From assembly GCF_009866765.1 (NCBI RefSeq), contig NZ_CP019431.1:1054001-1118000 (forward strand): DNA of 64,000 nucleotides. The letters run 5' to 3'. Below the pieces are notes generated by a model. It was not told the DNA's origin. It was given only the letters and a program-made list of their open reading frames with translations, and did no database searches. Positions 1-9,519 of the stretch are shown here, in pieces. The stretch comes from Pseudomonas sp. S35. GTDB lineage: Bacteria > Pseudomonadota > Gammaproteobacteria > Pseudomonadales > Pseudomonadaceae. The position numbers were made by a program, and so were the translations under genes. Position 1 is the first letter of the stretch; each line of letters opens with the position of its first letter.

Positions 1-9
1 AGGTGGCCG

Positions 10-1410
10 ATGGTGTTATCCGTACAGCAGCGCGGTGGTGTTTTCCTGGTCGTAGCAGTGTGCCTGCTGACTGTTGCGGTGTGCGCGCCATTCAGTGGCC
101 ATGATCTGCAGCGCACAGTGCAGATTGCCTTTGGGTTTTGCGCCGTGTTGTATGGGCTGTCGGTTGCCCCTGTGGAACCCTTGGTGAATCGGCTTGCCGC
201 AGTGGGGCTGGCACTGATTATTGTGCTGGGGCTGGTGTCTTCGGCATTGGCTCATCAACCGCTCTGGGCGTTCACCGAAGTGGCACTGTTTGTCTGCTGC
301 GCCGCAATCGCCGTGGCGTTCTGCGTACTGCGCCGCAACGGTGGCGAGCCTTTGGATCGAGTGCTGATCCTGATGGTGGTGGTGTTGTGTCTGATCAAAT
401 CGGCCCAGTACCTGTATGCCGGTACGCTTGCATTCACCAGTGGCGAGCGCACGTTGAACACTGACCTGCTGTTGTCGGGGTTTTCCAACAAGCGCTTCTA
501 CGGCCAGTTCCAGACATTCACCCTGCCTTTGCTCGCGCTGCCCCTGCTGATACCCAATGTCTCCCGCGCCCTGCGAGGTGCGGCGTTTGCGTTGCTGTGC
601 GTCTGGTGGTTGATCGCGATCAGCGGCGGTACGCGTGGTACCTGGCTGGGAATGGGCGTGGCGGGGATGGGGCTGGCGCTGCTTGGGCCTTGGGGGCGAC
701 GTTGGTTGGGCTGGCAGTTAGCCGGCGTGCTGGGTGGGCTGTTGCTGTATGGGCTGCTGTTCACGTGGCTGGCGGATTACATGGGGATCGAGATAACCAG
801 TGGTGCAGGTGATCGCCTGACTACGTCGCTGTCGGGCCGTGGTGTGATCTGGTGGCAAGCGTGGCATATGCTCGTCGAACGGCCTTGGTTGGGGTTCGGG
901 CCGATGCATTTTGCCGATATTGCCAACCCGATCGCTTCCCATCCACACCAGGCCGTTTTGCAGTGGGCCAGCGAATGGGGTTTGCCGTCGGCCCTGTGCG
1001 TGATGGTTGTGGCCTGGCGGGGCAGTTGGGCCACGTTGCGCGTGCTGCGGGAGCGGGCGCTGTCCAGCGAGCGTGTGGACTTACTGCGGGTATGCCTGTT
1101 TGCCGCGTTGGTCGCGGCGCTGGTGCAGTCCATGGTCGATGGCGTGATCGTAATGCCCAACTCTCAGGCCTGGCTGGCGCTGGTGGTGGGCTGGCTGATG
1201 GCGCTGCATGTGTGGCGCACACCACCAGGCGCGGCATCGCCGTTGGCCTGGAGCGCGTGGAAGGTGTTAAGTGTGTTGGCCGTTGGTCTGTTGGTATTTA
1301 TCGCCGCGCGCGACCTGCCTCACCTTCAAAAAGCCCAGCGGCAGTACCTGAGTACCCATGACAATTACCTGCAACCGCGCTTCTGGGCGCAGGGAGTCAT
1401 TGCCCGCTGA
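10..1410 (+). CDS. O-antigen ligase family protein, probable type IV pilin O-oligosaccharyltransferase
   Basis: A 466-residue inner-membrane protein that is almost entirely hydrophobic helices. A Wzy_C-type signature lies near residues 292-325 (ERPWLGFGPMHF, then HPHQAVLQWASEWG), the periplasmic loop with the His typical of O-antigen ligases and polymerases. It ends nearly directly before tRNA-Thr(CGT). In P. aeruginosa strains carrying pilin glycosylation, the ligase TfpO/PilO sits between pilA and this same tRNA, so a role in transferring an oligosaccharide to pilin in the periplasm is the best inference. Its length also matches TfpO (about 460 aa). pilA itself would lie just outside the window. 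A generic O-antigen ligase remains possible. Confidence 0.75.
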   Translation: MVLSVQQRGGVFLVVAVCLLTVAVCAPFSGHDLQRTVQIAFGFCAVLYGLSVAPVEPLVNRLAAVGLALIIVLGLVSSALAHQPLWAFTEVALFVCCAAIAVAFCVLRRNGGEPLDRVLILMVVVLCLIKSAQYLYAGTLAFTSGERTLNTDLLLSGFSNKRFYGQFQTFTLPLLALPLLIPNVSRALRGAAFALLCVWWLIAISGGTRGTWLGMGVAGMGLALLGPWGRRWLGWQLAGVLGGLLLYGLLFTWLADYMGIEITSGAGDRLTTSLSGRGVIWWQAWHMLVERPWLGFGPMHFADIANPIASHPHQAVLQWASEWGLPSALCVMVVAWRGSWATLRVLRERALSSERVDLLRVCLFAALVAALVQSMVDGVIVMPNSQAWLALVVGWLMALHVWRTPPGAASPLAWSAWKVLSVLAVGLLVFIAARDLPHLQKAQRQYLSTHDNYLQPRFWAQGVIAR

Positions 1411-1458
1411 AGGCTGCAAGTTGCCGGACGCCCGATGCGGTGCTAGCTTTAGCCCACT

Positions 1459-1531
1459 GCCCGTGTAGCTCAGCCGGTAGAGCAGCGCACTCGTAACGCG
1501 AAGGTCGCAGGTTCGATTCCTGTCTCGGGCA
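1459..1531 (+). tRNA. tRNA-Thr (anticodon CGT)
   Basis: The 73-nt cloverleaf has the acceptor 5' strand GCCCGTG, D stem GCTC/GAGC, anticodon loop CTCGTAA (anticodon CGT), and T arm GCAGG-TTCGATT-CCTGT. The acceptor 3' strand is CTCGGGC with discriminator A. CCA is not encoded. A T-T opposition in the acceptor stem and an A-C opposition closing the anticodon loop are visible. The position between the pilin ligase and nadC matches the Pseudomonas pil locus. Confidence 0.92.
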
Positions 1532-1694
1532 AGAACGCACTACCGTTTCAACGGCATGCTTCAAAGGCAATGTTTTCAGATGATCCCAGAATGGTTCTGA
1601 AGGCCAGACGAGCCGGCATTTGCGCCTGCTCTTTTGTATCTGCGCAACCTTGATGACCCAGATGCATCCCCATTCCTCGATCTAAGAGAACGAC

Positions 1695-2000
1695 ATGACC
1701 ACGACTGAAATGACCCAGGAAGTTCGGCATCAAGCAGCCCTCGACCAATACCTCGAGGCGACGCCGCAGCTTAAAGAAGAGATCAAGGACCTGAGCGCCG
1801 ATGATCAGCGTGACCAGATCCAGTGGGCATTCGAGGACGAGGCCGAGAGCCAGGGCCTCCAGCCTTGGGAGTTGACTCTCAAGTACACCTCGACACCGGA
1901 AGCGTTCGAAGCTGCACGGCTGACCTTGCACAAGGAAGCGGCCGAGGTGCTGGGTGTCGAATGGGAAGAGTATTGCGAGATGAATAACCTGGTCGTTTAA
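1695..2000 (+). CDS. DUF6388 family protein
   Basis: A 101-residue soluble acidic protein, rich in Glu, Gln and helix formers, with the central block DQRDQIQWAFEDEAES followed by GLQPWELTLKY. It has no signal peptide, membrane segment or cysteine pair. This matches a small Pseudomonas family known only as a domain of unknown function. The start ATG at 1695 follows a purine-rich stretch (CTAAGAGAACGAC). It stands alone between tRNA-Thr and the convergent nadC. No function can be assigned. Confidence 0.75.
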   Translation: MTTTEMTQEVRHQAALDQYLEATPQLKEEIKDLSADDQRDQIQWAFEDEAESQGLQPWELTLKYTSTPEAFEAARLTLHKEAAEVLGVEWEEYCEMNNLVV

Positions 2001-2018
2001 AAGCAGCGGCATGTTCCA

Positions 2019-2050
2019 AGCTGCAAGTGGCCATACAGCCTCTTGCAGCT
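2019..2050. repeat. Intergenic hairpin, AGCTGCAAG / CTTGCAGCT arms
   Basis: Perfect 9-bp arms are separated by 14 nt in the gap between the convergent DUF6388 gene and nadC. No T run follows on either strand, so it may be a weak terminator or a degenerate intergenic repeat. A related GCTGCAAG string occurs just after the pilin ligase (about 1413-1420). Confidence 0.45.
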
Positions 2051-2073
2051 GGACGCTTATCGCTTGCGGCTCC

Positions 2074-2922
2074 TCATATACTGAGGCGCATCGACAAATC
2101 CACCGCCTTCACGTCCTTGGTCATCGCGCCGATGGAGATGTAATCCACGCCGGTTTGCGCGATAGGCAGCAGGGTGGTTTCATTGATTGCGCCGCTGGCC
2201 TCCAGCTTCGCCTTGCCGCCATTCAGGCGCACGGCTTCACGCATGTCCTCCAGGCTCAACTCGTCGAGCATGATGATATCGGCGCCCGCCGTCAGTGCTT
2301 CACGCAGTTCGTCCAGGCTTTCCACTTCGATTTCCACCGGTTTGCCGGGGGCGATCTTGTGGGCGGCAGTAATGGCTTGGGCGATCCCACCGCACGCCGC
2401 GATGTGGTTTTCCTTGATCAGGAACGCGTCATACAACCCGATGCGGTGGTTGTGACAGCCGCCGCAGGTGACCGCGTACTTCTGTGCCAGGCGCAGGCCG
2501 GGCAAGGTTTTGCGGGTGTCGAGCAGCTTGACCTGGGTGCTGGCGACAAAATCCGCCAAGTGTTGGGCGCGTGTGGCCACACCTGACAGCATCTGCAGGA
2601 AGTTCAGCGCGCTGCGTTCCCCGCTGAGCAGCGAGCGTGCCGGGCCTTCGAGGTGGAACAACGCCTGATTGGGGTTCACGCGCTCGCCGTCGGCCACTTG
2701 CCAATGCACGGCAACCCGCGGGTCCAGTTGACGGAACACCGCGTCCACCCAGGCTGTACCGGCGATAACCGCATGATCGCGGGTAATGATGGTGGCGGTG
2801 GCCAGCCGCTCGGCCGGGATCAGTTGTGCGGTGATGTCACCGCTGCCGATGTCTTCCAGCAGTGCACGGCGCACGTTGGCTTCGATTTCGGCGGTGAGGT
2901 CGGCAAGACGGAGGTTCGGCAT
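2074..2922 (-). CDS. nadC: Nicotinate-nucleotide pyrophosphorylase (carboxylating), quinolinate phosphoribosyltransferase
   Basis: A 282-residue cytosolic enzyme that converts quinolinate and PRPP to nicotinate mononucleotide, CO2 and pyrophosphate in de novo NAD synthesis. Family hallmarks are [11 protein letters not shown] near the N terminus, the substrate-binding stretch [35 protein letters not shown], and the barrel end EASGAINE with [11 protein letters not shown]. The ATG at 2922 was chosen because it gives the standard length and [10 protein letters not shown] start and has a GGAG 7 nt upstream. A longer open frame exists to 3060. It is divergent from the DUF1631 gene, as in P. aeruginosa. 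Confidence 0.96.
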   Translation of the reverse strand: MPNLRLADLTAEIEANVRRALLEDIGSGDITAQLIPAERLATATIITRDHAVIAGTAWVDAVFRQLDPRVAVHWQVADGERVNPNQALFHLEGPARSLLSGERSALNFLQMLSGVATRAQHLADFVASTQVKLLDTRKTLPGLRLAQKYAVTCGGCHNHRIGLYDAFLIKENHIAACGGIAQAITAAHKIAPGKPVEIEVESLDELREALTAGADIIMLDELSLEDMREAVRLNGGKAKLEASGAINETTLLPIAQTGVDYISIGAMTKDVKAVDLSMRLSI

Positions 2923-3168
2923 AACAGGCTCCACAAACAAAGTGTCCCGATTATAGGGGCAGCGTGCGTTCGAACCCAGACTCACCACGCATTTACGGTG
3001 CAATGTCAGAGTTTGCTGGCGCAACCCCCCTTGTTTGCAAGATAATCTCGCGCCTTGCAATTGGCGTCATAGCTTTGACGTCTTGGTGATTGCCGGTGAT
3101 CCGCAGCGCCCCATGCGCCTGTGCCCGATCTTTCCCCCGACCCAATATCGCCGTTTCAGGAGGCCAGG

Positions 3169-5319
3169 ATGCACAAAGACGGAAAGGTGGTGCCAATCAA
3201 CAAGGCGCATGCCACGCCATCGCCGCTGGCCCGCTTGCCGGTGGTGTTGCTGCAGGTTCGCGACAAGGCGGCGCAACAACTGCAACAGGGCCTGCAGGAA
3301 CTGTTCGATAACGCCGACGACACGTTGTTCGAAATGGCCGACAAGGCCCGCAACAACGTTGATCACCACATCTTTTTTGAAGCCATGCGCGACCTGCGTC
3401 TCAAGCGCAAGAGTTTCGAGCGGGTGTTCATGGAGCGGTTGTTCGAAGCCTTTGCCGCCCTGGGCCAGGCTGGGCGGGGCGAGCTTCAGTTGGTACCGGT
3501 GATGTCCTATGACGCCGTGCCGGGGATCTCCAATGATGACCTGGAGAAAGCCGTGGCACTTGAGGCCATGCTGGGACGGGTACGCCACCGTGATGGCGTG
3601 GCGCTGTCGCAACTCACGGCGCGCTTGAGCACCTTGCTGGGCAATCGCCTGGATGACCGTGAAAACCCCCTGGGGCCGGCGCTGCTTTGCGAATTTTTCC
3701 TGCGGGCCGGGCGCAGCCTGGGCGTGGAGATCCGCGTCAAGCTGATCATGCTCAAGCTTTTTGAAAAATACGTGCTCAGTGACGCCGACCAACTGTACGG
3801 CGAAGCCAACCAATTACTGGTGGCGACGGGCGTGTTGCCTGATCTCAAGGCCGCTCCCTCCCGTCGCCCCGGCGGGCGTGCAGCCCGTGATCATTTGCGC
3901 GAAGAGGCAATGCCGGCCACCGATCAGCCGGTCGATGCAACCGGCCAGCAAGCCTTCGCGGCTCTGCAAGTGCTGCTCAAAGCCGTACGCGGCAGCGTGG
4001 CGCCCACCCTGGAAGCCAGCGCCGAACCCCAACCTATCGCGACCCGCGACCTGCTGCGCCTGTTATCCCATTTGCAGCAGTACGTGCCGGAGCCGGAGGT
4101 CGAGGATGATTTCGATCTGCGCAACCAGCTTGGGCAGTTGCTCACCCGTGTCAGCGTCAAGAGCGGCAAGTCTCGGGTGGTTGAGGACGCGGATGAAGAC
4201 GTGATCAACCTGATCGCCCTGTTATTCGAGTTCATTCTCAATGACCGTGCCGTGCCGGACGCCTTCAAGGCCTTGATTGCCCGCTTGCAAATCCCGCTGT
4301 TGAAGGTCGCGGTGCTGGACAAAAGCTTTTTCAGCCGTGCCAGCCATCCGGCGCGGCGCCTGCTCAATGAAATCGCGGCAGTGGCCATGTGCTGGAGCCC
4401 CGTTGGCGACTACATGCGCGATGGCCTGTACCTGCATATTGAGCAGGTGGTGCAGCGCTTGCTCAACGAGTTTGTCGAAGACCCGGCGATTTTTTCCCAG
4501 TTGCACACTGAGTTCAGCGCGTTTACCACCGCTGAGCGCCAGCGCAGTGAACTGTTGGAACAGCACACCCGCGATACCGAGGAAGGTCGCGTGCACACCG
4601 AGGCGGCGCGCCAGCGAGTGGCCGATGCCCTGAATCGACGGCTGATGGGCAAGGTGTTGCCGCAGGCCGTAGTGCTGTTTGTGCAGCAGGCCTGGAGCCA
4701 GGTGCTATTGCTGGCGAATCTCAAGCACGGCGAGCAATCGGTGCAATGGCAAGCAGGGCTGCGCACCGTGGATGAATTGATCTGGAGCGTCAGCCCGCAG
4801 GAAGGCAGCGACGCCGGGCCGCACGTGTTGGAGCAGTTGCCGGGCTTGCTCAAGGCATTGCGCGATGGCTTGACCAGCGCTGCGTTCGACCCGTTCAGCA
4901 CACGTGATTTTTTTGTGCGTTTGCAGGCCCTGCATGTCCAGCCCCTCGAAGGTGTCGACGCGTTGATTGAAGTGCGCGAGCCCTTCCTGTTCAGTGCACT
5001 GCTGCCCGATCCAGCCGAAGGTTTATCCAGGGATGATCCTGACCTGCTCAAGGCGTATCGACTGCGCATTGGTGGCTGGGTGGAATTTCGGCAGGACGAT
5101 GACAGCGCCTTGCGGTGCAAGTTGACGGCCATCATGGCGCCGGCCAATACCTATGTTTTCGTCAGTCGCACAGGGCTCAAGGTGTTAGAGAGAAGTGCCG
5201 GTCAACTGGCACTCGCGTTCAAGCGTTGTGCGCTGTTTACCTTGGACGATGGCCCGCTGTTCGAGCGAGCGCTGGCGGCGGTGCTGGGCAGGTTGCGGCA
5301 ACTCAATCGCGCCAAGTGA
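3169..5319 (+). CDS. DUF1631 domain-containing protein
   Basis: A 716-residue, mainly helical cytosolic protein without signal peptide or clear membrane segment. Starting MHKDGKVVPINKAHA, it matches the long Pseudomonas DUF1631 proteins found between nadC and ampD. The ATG at 3169 is preceded by a good ribosome site (CAGGAGG). The last ~90 residues (WVEFRQDDDSALRCKL, YVFVSRTGLKVLE) look like a small beta-rich domain, reminiscent of PilZ-like folds sometimes fused to this family; that reading is inference. Biochemical function is unknown. Confidence 0.85.
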   Translation: MHKDGKVVPINKAHATPSPLARLPVVLLQVRDKAAQQLQQGLQELFDNADDTLFEMADKARNNVDHHIFFEAMRDLRLKRKSFERVFMERLFEAFAALGQAGRGELQLVPVMSYDAVPGISNDDLEKAVALEAMLGRVRHRDGVALSQLTARLSTLLGNRLDDRENPLGPALLCEFFLRAGRSLGVEIRVKLIMLKLFEKYVLSDADQLYGEANQLLVATGVLPDLKAAPSRRPGGRAARDHLREEAMPATDQPVDATGQQAFAALQVLLKAVRGSVAPTLEASAEPQPIATRDLLRLLSHLQQYVPEPEVEDDFDLRNQLGQLLTRVSVKSGKSRVVEDADEDVINLIALLFEFILNDRAVPDAFKALIARLQIPLLKVAVLDKSFFSRASHPARRLLNEIAAVAMCWSPVGDYMRDGLYLHIEQVVQRLLNEFVEDPAIFSQLHTEFSAFTTAERQRSELLEQHTRDTEEGRVHTEAARQRVADALNRRLMGKVLPQAVVLFVQQAWSQVLLLANLKHGEQSVQWQAGLRTVDELIWSVSPQEGSDAGPHVLEQLPGLLKALRDGLTSAAFDPFSTRDFFVRLQALHVQPLEGVDALIEVREPFLFSALLPDPAEGLSRDDPDLLKAYRLRIGGWVEFRQDDDSALRCKLTAIMAPANTYVFVSRTGLKVLERSAGQLALAFKRCALFTLDDGPLFERALAAVLGRLRQLNRAK

Positions 5320-5380
5320 TCGCAACCATCGGGTCGAACGCGGCATACTGGTCGCCCTTAGTCACGTTCAAGGATCCTGT

Positions 5381-5944
5381 ATGCAGTTGGACCCCATCAG
5401 TGGTTGGTGTCAGGGTGTTCGCCATTGCCCCTCGCCTAACTTCAACGAGCGCCCCGCAGGCGAAATCTCACTGTTGGTGGTGCACAACATCAGCTTGCCA
5501 CCGGCTCAGTTCGCCACCGGCAAGGTGCAGGAGTTTTTCCAGAACCGTCTGGATGTCACGGAACATCCCTACTTTGAAGGGATTGCCGACCTACGGGTAT
5601 CCGCGCATTTTCTGATTGAGCGCGACGGCGCAGTGACGCAGTTTGTGTCCTGCATCAGCCGTGCTTGGCACGCCGGGGTTTCATGTTTCGAGGGGCGTGA
5701 AACCTGCAATGATTTTTCCTTGGGTATAGAGCTGGAGGGCACGGATGACCTGCCGTTCACCGATGCCCAGTATGTGTCGCTGATCGATCTGACCCGTCAG
5801 TTGCTGAACGCCTATCCGGGCATTACTACACAGCGCATTTGTGGCCACAGCGACATTGCCCCGGGGCGCAAGACCGATCCCGGCCCGGCTTTTGATTGGA
5901 CGCGCTTTCGCAGCGCCCTGCAGGATGGAGGACACGCACGATGA
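5381..5944 (+). CDS. ampD: 1,6-anhydro-N-acetylmuramyl-L-alanine amidase AmpD
   Basis: A 187-residue cytosolic zinc amidase that cleaves the stem peptide from anhydro-muropeptides during cell-wall recycling. By lowering these muropeptides it keeps AmpR-driven ampC beta-lactamase expression low. The predicted zinc ligands are present: His35 (VVHNIS), His156 (CGHSDIAPGRK) and Asp166 (KTDPGPAFDW), matching His34/His154/Asp164 of the studied enzyme. The ATG at 5381 gives the family N terminus MQLDPISGWCQGVRH. Its stop overlaps the ampE start by 4 nt, so the two are translationally coupled. Confidence 0.96.
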   Translation: MQLDPISGWCQGVRHCPSPNFNERPAGEISLLVVHNISLPPAQFATGKVQEFFQNRLDVTEHPYFEGIADLRVSAHFLIERDGAVTQFVSCISRAWHAGVSCFEGRETCNDFSLGIELEGTDDLPFTDAQYVSLIDLTRQLLNAYPGITTQRICGHSDIAPGRKTDPGPAFDWTRFRSALQDGGHAR

Positions 5945-6777
5945 GTTTTCTGGTGTTGGTGCTGGCGGTGTGGATCGAGAAATTCTCGGCCCTGCGCCAG
6001 CGGTTGCAGCGTGACGGTGGCTGGTTGCGCGAATTGGCCAAGTTGGAATCGGGCCCACGCATGGGCAAGCAGCCGTGGCTGATTCTCGCCGTGCTGGTAT
6101 TGCTGCCGGTGGCGCTGCTGGCGCTCCTGTTGCTGGTGCTGGAACCGGTGGCTTACGGCCTGTTGGCGCTGCCGGTGCACCTGCTGGTGGTGATCTACAG
6201 CCTGGGCCGTGGCGATCTGTTGGCTGGGCTTGGGCCGTTTCGCGATGCCTGGCGCCGGGGTGATCTGCAAGCTGCCGAACACGTCGCCGAGCGTGATCTG
6301 AAGCTGGGCGCCGACAGCGGTGAGCAACTGTTGGAGCGCGTCCAGGGCCATCTGTTGTGGCAGGCCTACCAGAGCTTTTTCGCGGTGATTTTCTGGTACT
6401 TCCTGTTGGGCCCGGTCGCCGCACTGGCCTATCGGCTGTTGGCGCTGGCCAGCGAGCACAGCCAGAACCCTCTGGTGGCCGAGCGCGCCGGGCAACTGCG
6501 TCACGCGTTTGACTGGTTGCCGGTACGCCTGCTGGCGGCCAGTTTTGCCTTGGTGGGCAATTTCGTCGCGGTCAGCCGTGTCATGCTTCACGAGTTGCTG
6601 AACTGGGACATTAGCGCCGCGCAACTCGTGGAAAAAGTCGGCCTGGTCGCCGCCGAAATTCCACCGCCGGCCGTGGGTGCAGACGGCATCAACAGCCTGG
6701 ATCGTTTGTGGGAACTGCTGCTGCGTGCGGCAGTGCTGTGGTATGCCGGGTTCGCCATCTGGACTGTGCTGCCTTGA
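5941..6777 (+). CDS. ampE: Regulatory signalling modulator protein AmpE
   Basis: A 278-residue inner-membrane protein with several hydrophobic helices: residues 1-10, about 43-82, 140-165, 192-215 and the C terminus. It starts MSFLVLVLAVWIEKFS, typical of AmpE/CobD-like membrane proteins encoded with ampD. Overlap with ampD (ATGA) indicates one operon. AmpE is thought to act as a sensory or transport component of the ampD locus, but its molecular activity is not established. A perfect hairpin follows the stop. Confidence 0.93.
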   Translation: MSFLVLVLAVWIEKFSALRQRLQRDGGWLRELAKLESGPRMGKQPWLILAVLVLLPVALLALLLLVLEPVAYGLLALPVHLLVVIYSLGRGDLLAGLGPFRDAWRRGDLQAAEHVAERDLKLGADSGEQLLERVQGHLLWQAYQSFFAVIFWYFLLGPVAALAYRLLALASEHSQNPLVAERAGQLRHAFDWLPVRLLAASFALVGNFVAVSRVMLHELLNWDISAAQLVEKVGLVAAEIPPPAVGADGINSLDRLWELLLRAAVLWYAGFAIWTVLP

Positions 6778-6785
6778 CCCGCTAA

Positions 6786-6812
6786 GACAGGAGCGAGTCC
6801 TTCGCTCCTGTC
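6786..6812 (+). terminator. Hairpin terminator after ampDE
   Basis: Perfect 11-bp stem GACAGGAGCGA / TCGCTCCTGTC with a 5-nt loop, 8 nt after the ampE stop. The following T run is poor (GTTAACCTT), so termination may be incomplete. Confidence 0.7.
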
Positions 6813-6930
6813 GTTAACCTTAAGTTACAAAACTCCCTTTCAAATTGAGCTATACAGGCAGAGCGCCAAATAGTGGCTTTCTGCCGCCGCCCTGCGCCTC
6901 AATAAAAATAAAAGAAAAGGGAGTTCACCT

Positions 6931-8961
6931 GTGAAGAGCTTGCTCTATCCCGCCATCGCGCTGATGAATCGCCTGAGCTTCGGCATGAAGTTCAGCCTGA
7001 TCAGCGTGCTGTTCCTGCTGCCGATGCTGGCGACCAACTATTATCTGGTGCGTGATTCCTGGCGTGAATTCCAGGGCACCCGTGTCGAACTGCAAAGCCT
7101 CGATTTGCTCGGCAGCAGCCTGGCCCTGCGTCGCGACCTGGAAACCCTGAATAACCAGGTGCAGATCAACGCAACCCTCGGTCAGTCCGGCAAGGCCGGT
7201 GACCTTGAAGCCAGGATCGGCACCTTGGAACAGAGCGTGCTCGCCCGTCTGCAAGGCCTCAGCCCGATGGCCACCGAGCCTGAGCCAATCACCGTGTTCG
7301 AAGGCAAGCGCGACGAACTGATCGCCGCCTTCAAGGCCCAGCAACAGGAAACCTCGCTGCTCAGCAAAAGCGCGCTGATCGGCAAGTTGCTCAACAAGGC
7401 GCAGATGCTCAGCCAGATCATCGCAAGCCAGTCCGGCTTGAGCCGCGACCCTCAGAGCGACTTGCGCCAGCTCAGCGAACTGATCACCAGCGTCACCCCG
7501 CAAGTCACCCAGACCTTGGGGGAAGGCCGGGCAATGGGGGCCTATTCTCTGGGCCAGGGTTTTCTCAATTCCTCCTCCAGCACCCGTTTTGACGAACTGC
7601 TGCAACAACTGGAAAAACTCCAGGCCGAATACGGCTTGAAATTGCAGGACGCCCTGGGTTCCAGCAACGCTGCGCATACGGCCCTCGACGGCCTGGCCAA
7701 GGCCAGCAACGCCAGCCTCAAGCAAGGCAGTGAGCTGTTCGAAGAGCAGGTGGTGATGGCCGAAACGCTTGACGCTCCGTGGCAGGGTTTCTACGACAGC
7801 GTCAGCCAATTGATGGCCCAAACCTATCAGCTCGATGACGCCACCCTGATGTTTCTCGGGCAGCAACTGGAGCAGCGCCTGGCGCAGAACCGTACGCATA
7901 TGGTGGTACTGGTTTCGGCGCTGACGGCGGTGTTCCTGCTGATCTTCTATCTCTACGCAGGCTTCTACGCCTCTACCCGTACAACGCTGCGGCGTCTGGG
8001 GGCGATGATGGACAAGGTGGCGGCCGGCGACATGACCGTGACCTTTGTCGCCCACAGCCGCGACGAGTTGGGCGATCTCGGCCAGGTGTTCAACGGCACC
8101 GTGGCGAAAATCCATGACCTGATCGAACGTGTCGGGCACACCGTCAGTCAGGTCGAGCTCCAGGCCAGCCAAGTGCAAACGGTCTCGGCCCAGAGCAATC
8201 AAGCGGTCTCTGGCCAGCGCTCGCAGATCGAACAGGTAGCGACCGCCATGAACCAGATGTCAGCCACCGCCCAGGACGTAGCGCGCAGTGCGGCGGCGGC
8301 GGTCAGCAGTGCCCATAGCGTCAACGATGAAACCGTGAGTGGCCGGGGCCTGGTGCAATCCCAGCAAGGCAGTATTGCGCGGTTGGCCTCGGAGATTGAC
8401 CAATCGGTGCGGGTCGTCAACCAACTGGCCAGCGATAGTCAATCCATCAGCAGCGTATTGGAAGTGATCAAAAGCATCGCCGAGCAAACCAACCTGCTGG
8501 CGCTCAACGCCGCGATCGAGGCGGCACGGGCCGGTGAGCAGGGGCGCGGTTTTGCGGTGGTGGCCGACGAAGTGCGCACCCTGGCTCGGCGTACCCAGCA
8601 TTCCACCGAAGAGATTGAGCAGATGATCGGCCGCCTGCACAGCGGTGTCGGCGCGGCAGTGAAGGCCATGAGCACCAGCCATGAAATGGCCAGCGGCACC
8701 GTGGGCCAGTCGGAAAAGGTCCAGCAGGCCTTGGAAAACATCCTCGGTGCCGTCGGCATGATCGTCGACCAGAACCAGCAGATCGCCGCCGCTGTGGAGC
8801 AGCAGACGGCCGTTGCCCACGATATCGACCAGAACATTGTCGAAATCAACCGGGCCGGCGAGTATGCGGCACAAGGCGCGCATCAGACCGAGGCGGCGAG
8901 CCGGCAGCTCTCAGTACAGGTGATCGAGCTGAAGCAATTGATCGGGGCCTTTCGTGTGTAA
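6931..8961 (+). CDS. Methyl-accepting chemotaxis protein
   Basis: A 676-residue transmembrane chemoreceptor. The first membrane helix is at about residues 18-37, followed by a ~280-residue all-helical periplasmic sensor rich in Leu, Gln and Ser. A second membrane helix lies at about 322-344, then a HAMP domain and the cytoplasmic signalling coiled coil. The conserved hairpin tip [20 protein letters not shown] is near residues 518-537 and contacts CheA/CheW. The start is GTG at 6931 with GGGAG 7 nt upstream. It follows ampE as a chemoreceptor gene does in P. aeruginosa. The ligand cannot be told from the sequence. Confidence 0.93.
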   Translation: MKSLLYPAIALMNRLSFGMKFSLISVLFLLPMLATNYYLVRDSWREFQGTRVELQSLDLLGSSLALRRDLETLNNQVQINATLGQSGKAGDLEARIGTLEQSVLARLQGLSPMATEPEPITVFEGKRDELIAAFKAQQQETSLLSKSALIGKLLNKAQMLSQIIASQSGLSRDPQSDLRQLSELITSVTPQVTQTLGEGRAMGAYSLGQGFLNSSSSTRFDELLQQLEKLQAEYGLKLQDALGSSNAAHTALDGLAKASNASLKQGSELFEEQVVMAETLDAPWQGFYDSVSQLMAQTYQLDDATLMFLGQQLEQRLAQNRTHMVVLVSALTAVFLLIFYLYAGFYASTRTTLRRLGAMMDKVAAGDMTVTFVAHSRDELGDLGQVFNGTVAKIHDLIERVGHTVSQVELQASQVQTVSAQSNQAVSGQRSQIEQVATAMNQMSATAQDVARSAAAAVSSAHSVNDETVSGRGLVQSQQGSIARLASEIDQSVRVVNQLASDSQSISSVLEVIKSIAEQTNLLALNAAIEAARAGEQGRGFAVVADEVRTLARRTQHSTEEIEQMIGRLHSGVGAAVKAMSTSHEMASGTVGQSEKVQQALENILGAVGMIVDQNQQIAAAVEQQTAVAHDIDQNIVEINRAGEYAAQGAHQTEAASRQLSVQVIELKQLIGAFRV

Positions 8962-9087
8962 GGCGCTGGAGTAGGATTGGTCTTCAGTTCATGTAGCTCT
9001 TGTCTGGATTTCACGGGGGGCCTTTTTGGGTCGGGTGAATGAGTCAGAATTTATTTCACTCAACCACGGTCCAGGGGAGGCACGACG

Positions 9088-9519
9088 ATGACCACTGCCA
9101 TCGGCATCAAGGGGCACTGCGCCCATTGCGATATCACGTTTGAACTCAAGCCTTGGCAGTTGAATGCCATCGCCATCGAAGAGCCCTTCGACTGCCCGTA
9201 TTGTCAGCGGGTTCTGGAGCTCAATTGCCCTCGACAGTTGCGCCACCTCAAGGCGTTGGACCACTGGGCAGTGGTGCGCCCGAGCATGGCGGTGTTGACC
9301 AGCGTGGTGCTGATCGTGGCATTGGTGACGGAGTGGGTCGGGCTGATCAGTGTGATCGGGCAGCTCAACGTGTCACTGGTGGTCCTGCTGGTGCACTTTC
9401 TGGTGTTGCGCTATGCCCGCCATCGGCAACGCATGACCTTGGACCTGCAAGCGGTGACCCCTGCGCTACCAATTGAACAGCTCGCACGCATTGCGTGTGC
9501 TCGCCTCGGCCAGCAATAG
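9088..9519 (+). CDS. Small zinc-ribbon membrane protein, unknown function
   Basis: A 143-residue protein. Residues 11-39 carry two CxxC knuckles (CAHC and CPYC), a likely zinc ribbon. Two hydrophobic helices follow (about residues 65-84 and 89-108), then a basic cytoplasmic tail. The ATG at 9088 has a strong ribosome site (CAGGGGAGG). The last 54 nt overlap the 3' end of the convergent tatD gene. I do not recognise a named family. Confidence 0.7.
   Translation: MTTAIGIKGHCAHCDITFELKPWQLNAIAIEEPFDCPYCQRVLELNCPRQLRHLKALDHWAVVRPSMAVLTSVVLIVALVTEWVGLISVIGQLNVSLVVLLVHFLVLRYARHRQRMTLDLQAVTPALPIEQLARIACARLGQQ

Noticed and set aside
1459..1700. Integrated element at tRNA-Thr
   Set aside because: No repeat of the tRNA 3' end, integrase or atypical genes follow; the tRNA is directly followed by ordinary core genes.
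9466..9519. Frameshift or misassembly at the overlap of the zinc-ribbon gene and tatD
   Set aside because: Both proteins read cleanly to natural stops and convergent 3' overlaps of this size are common.
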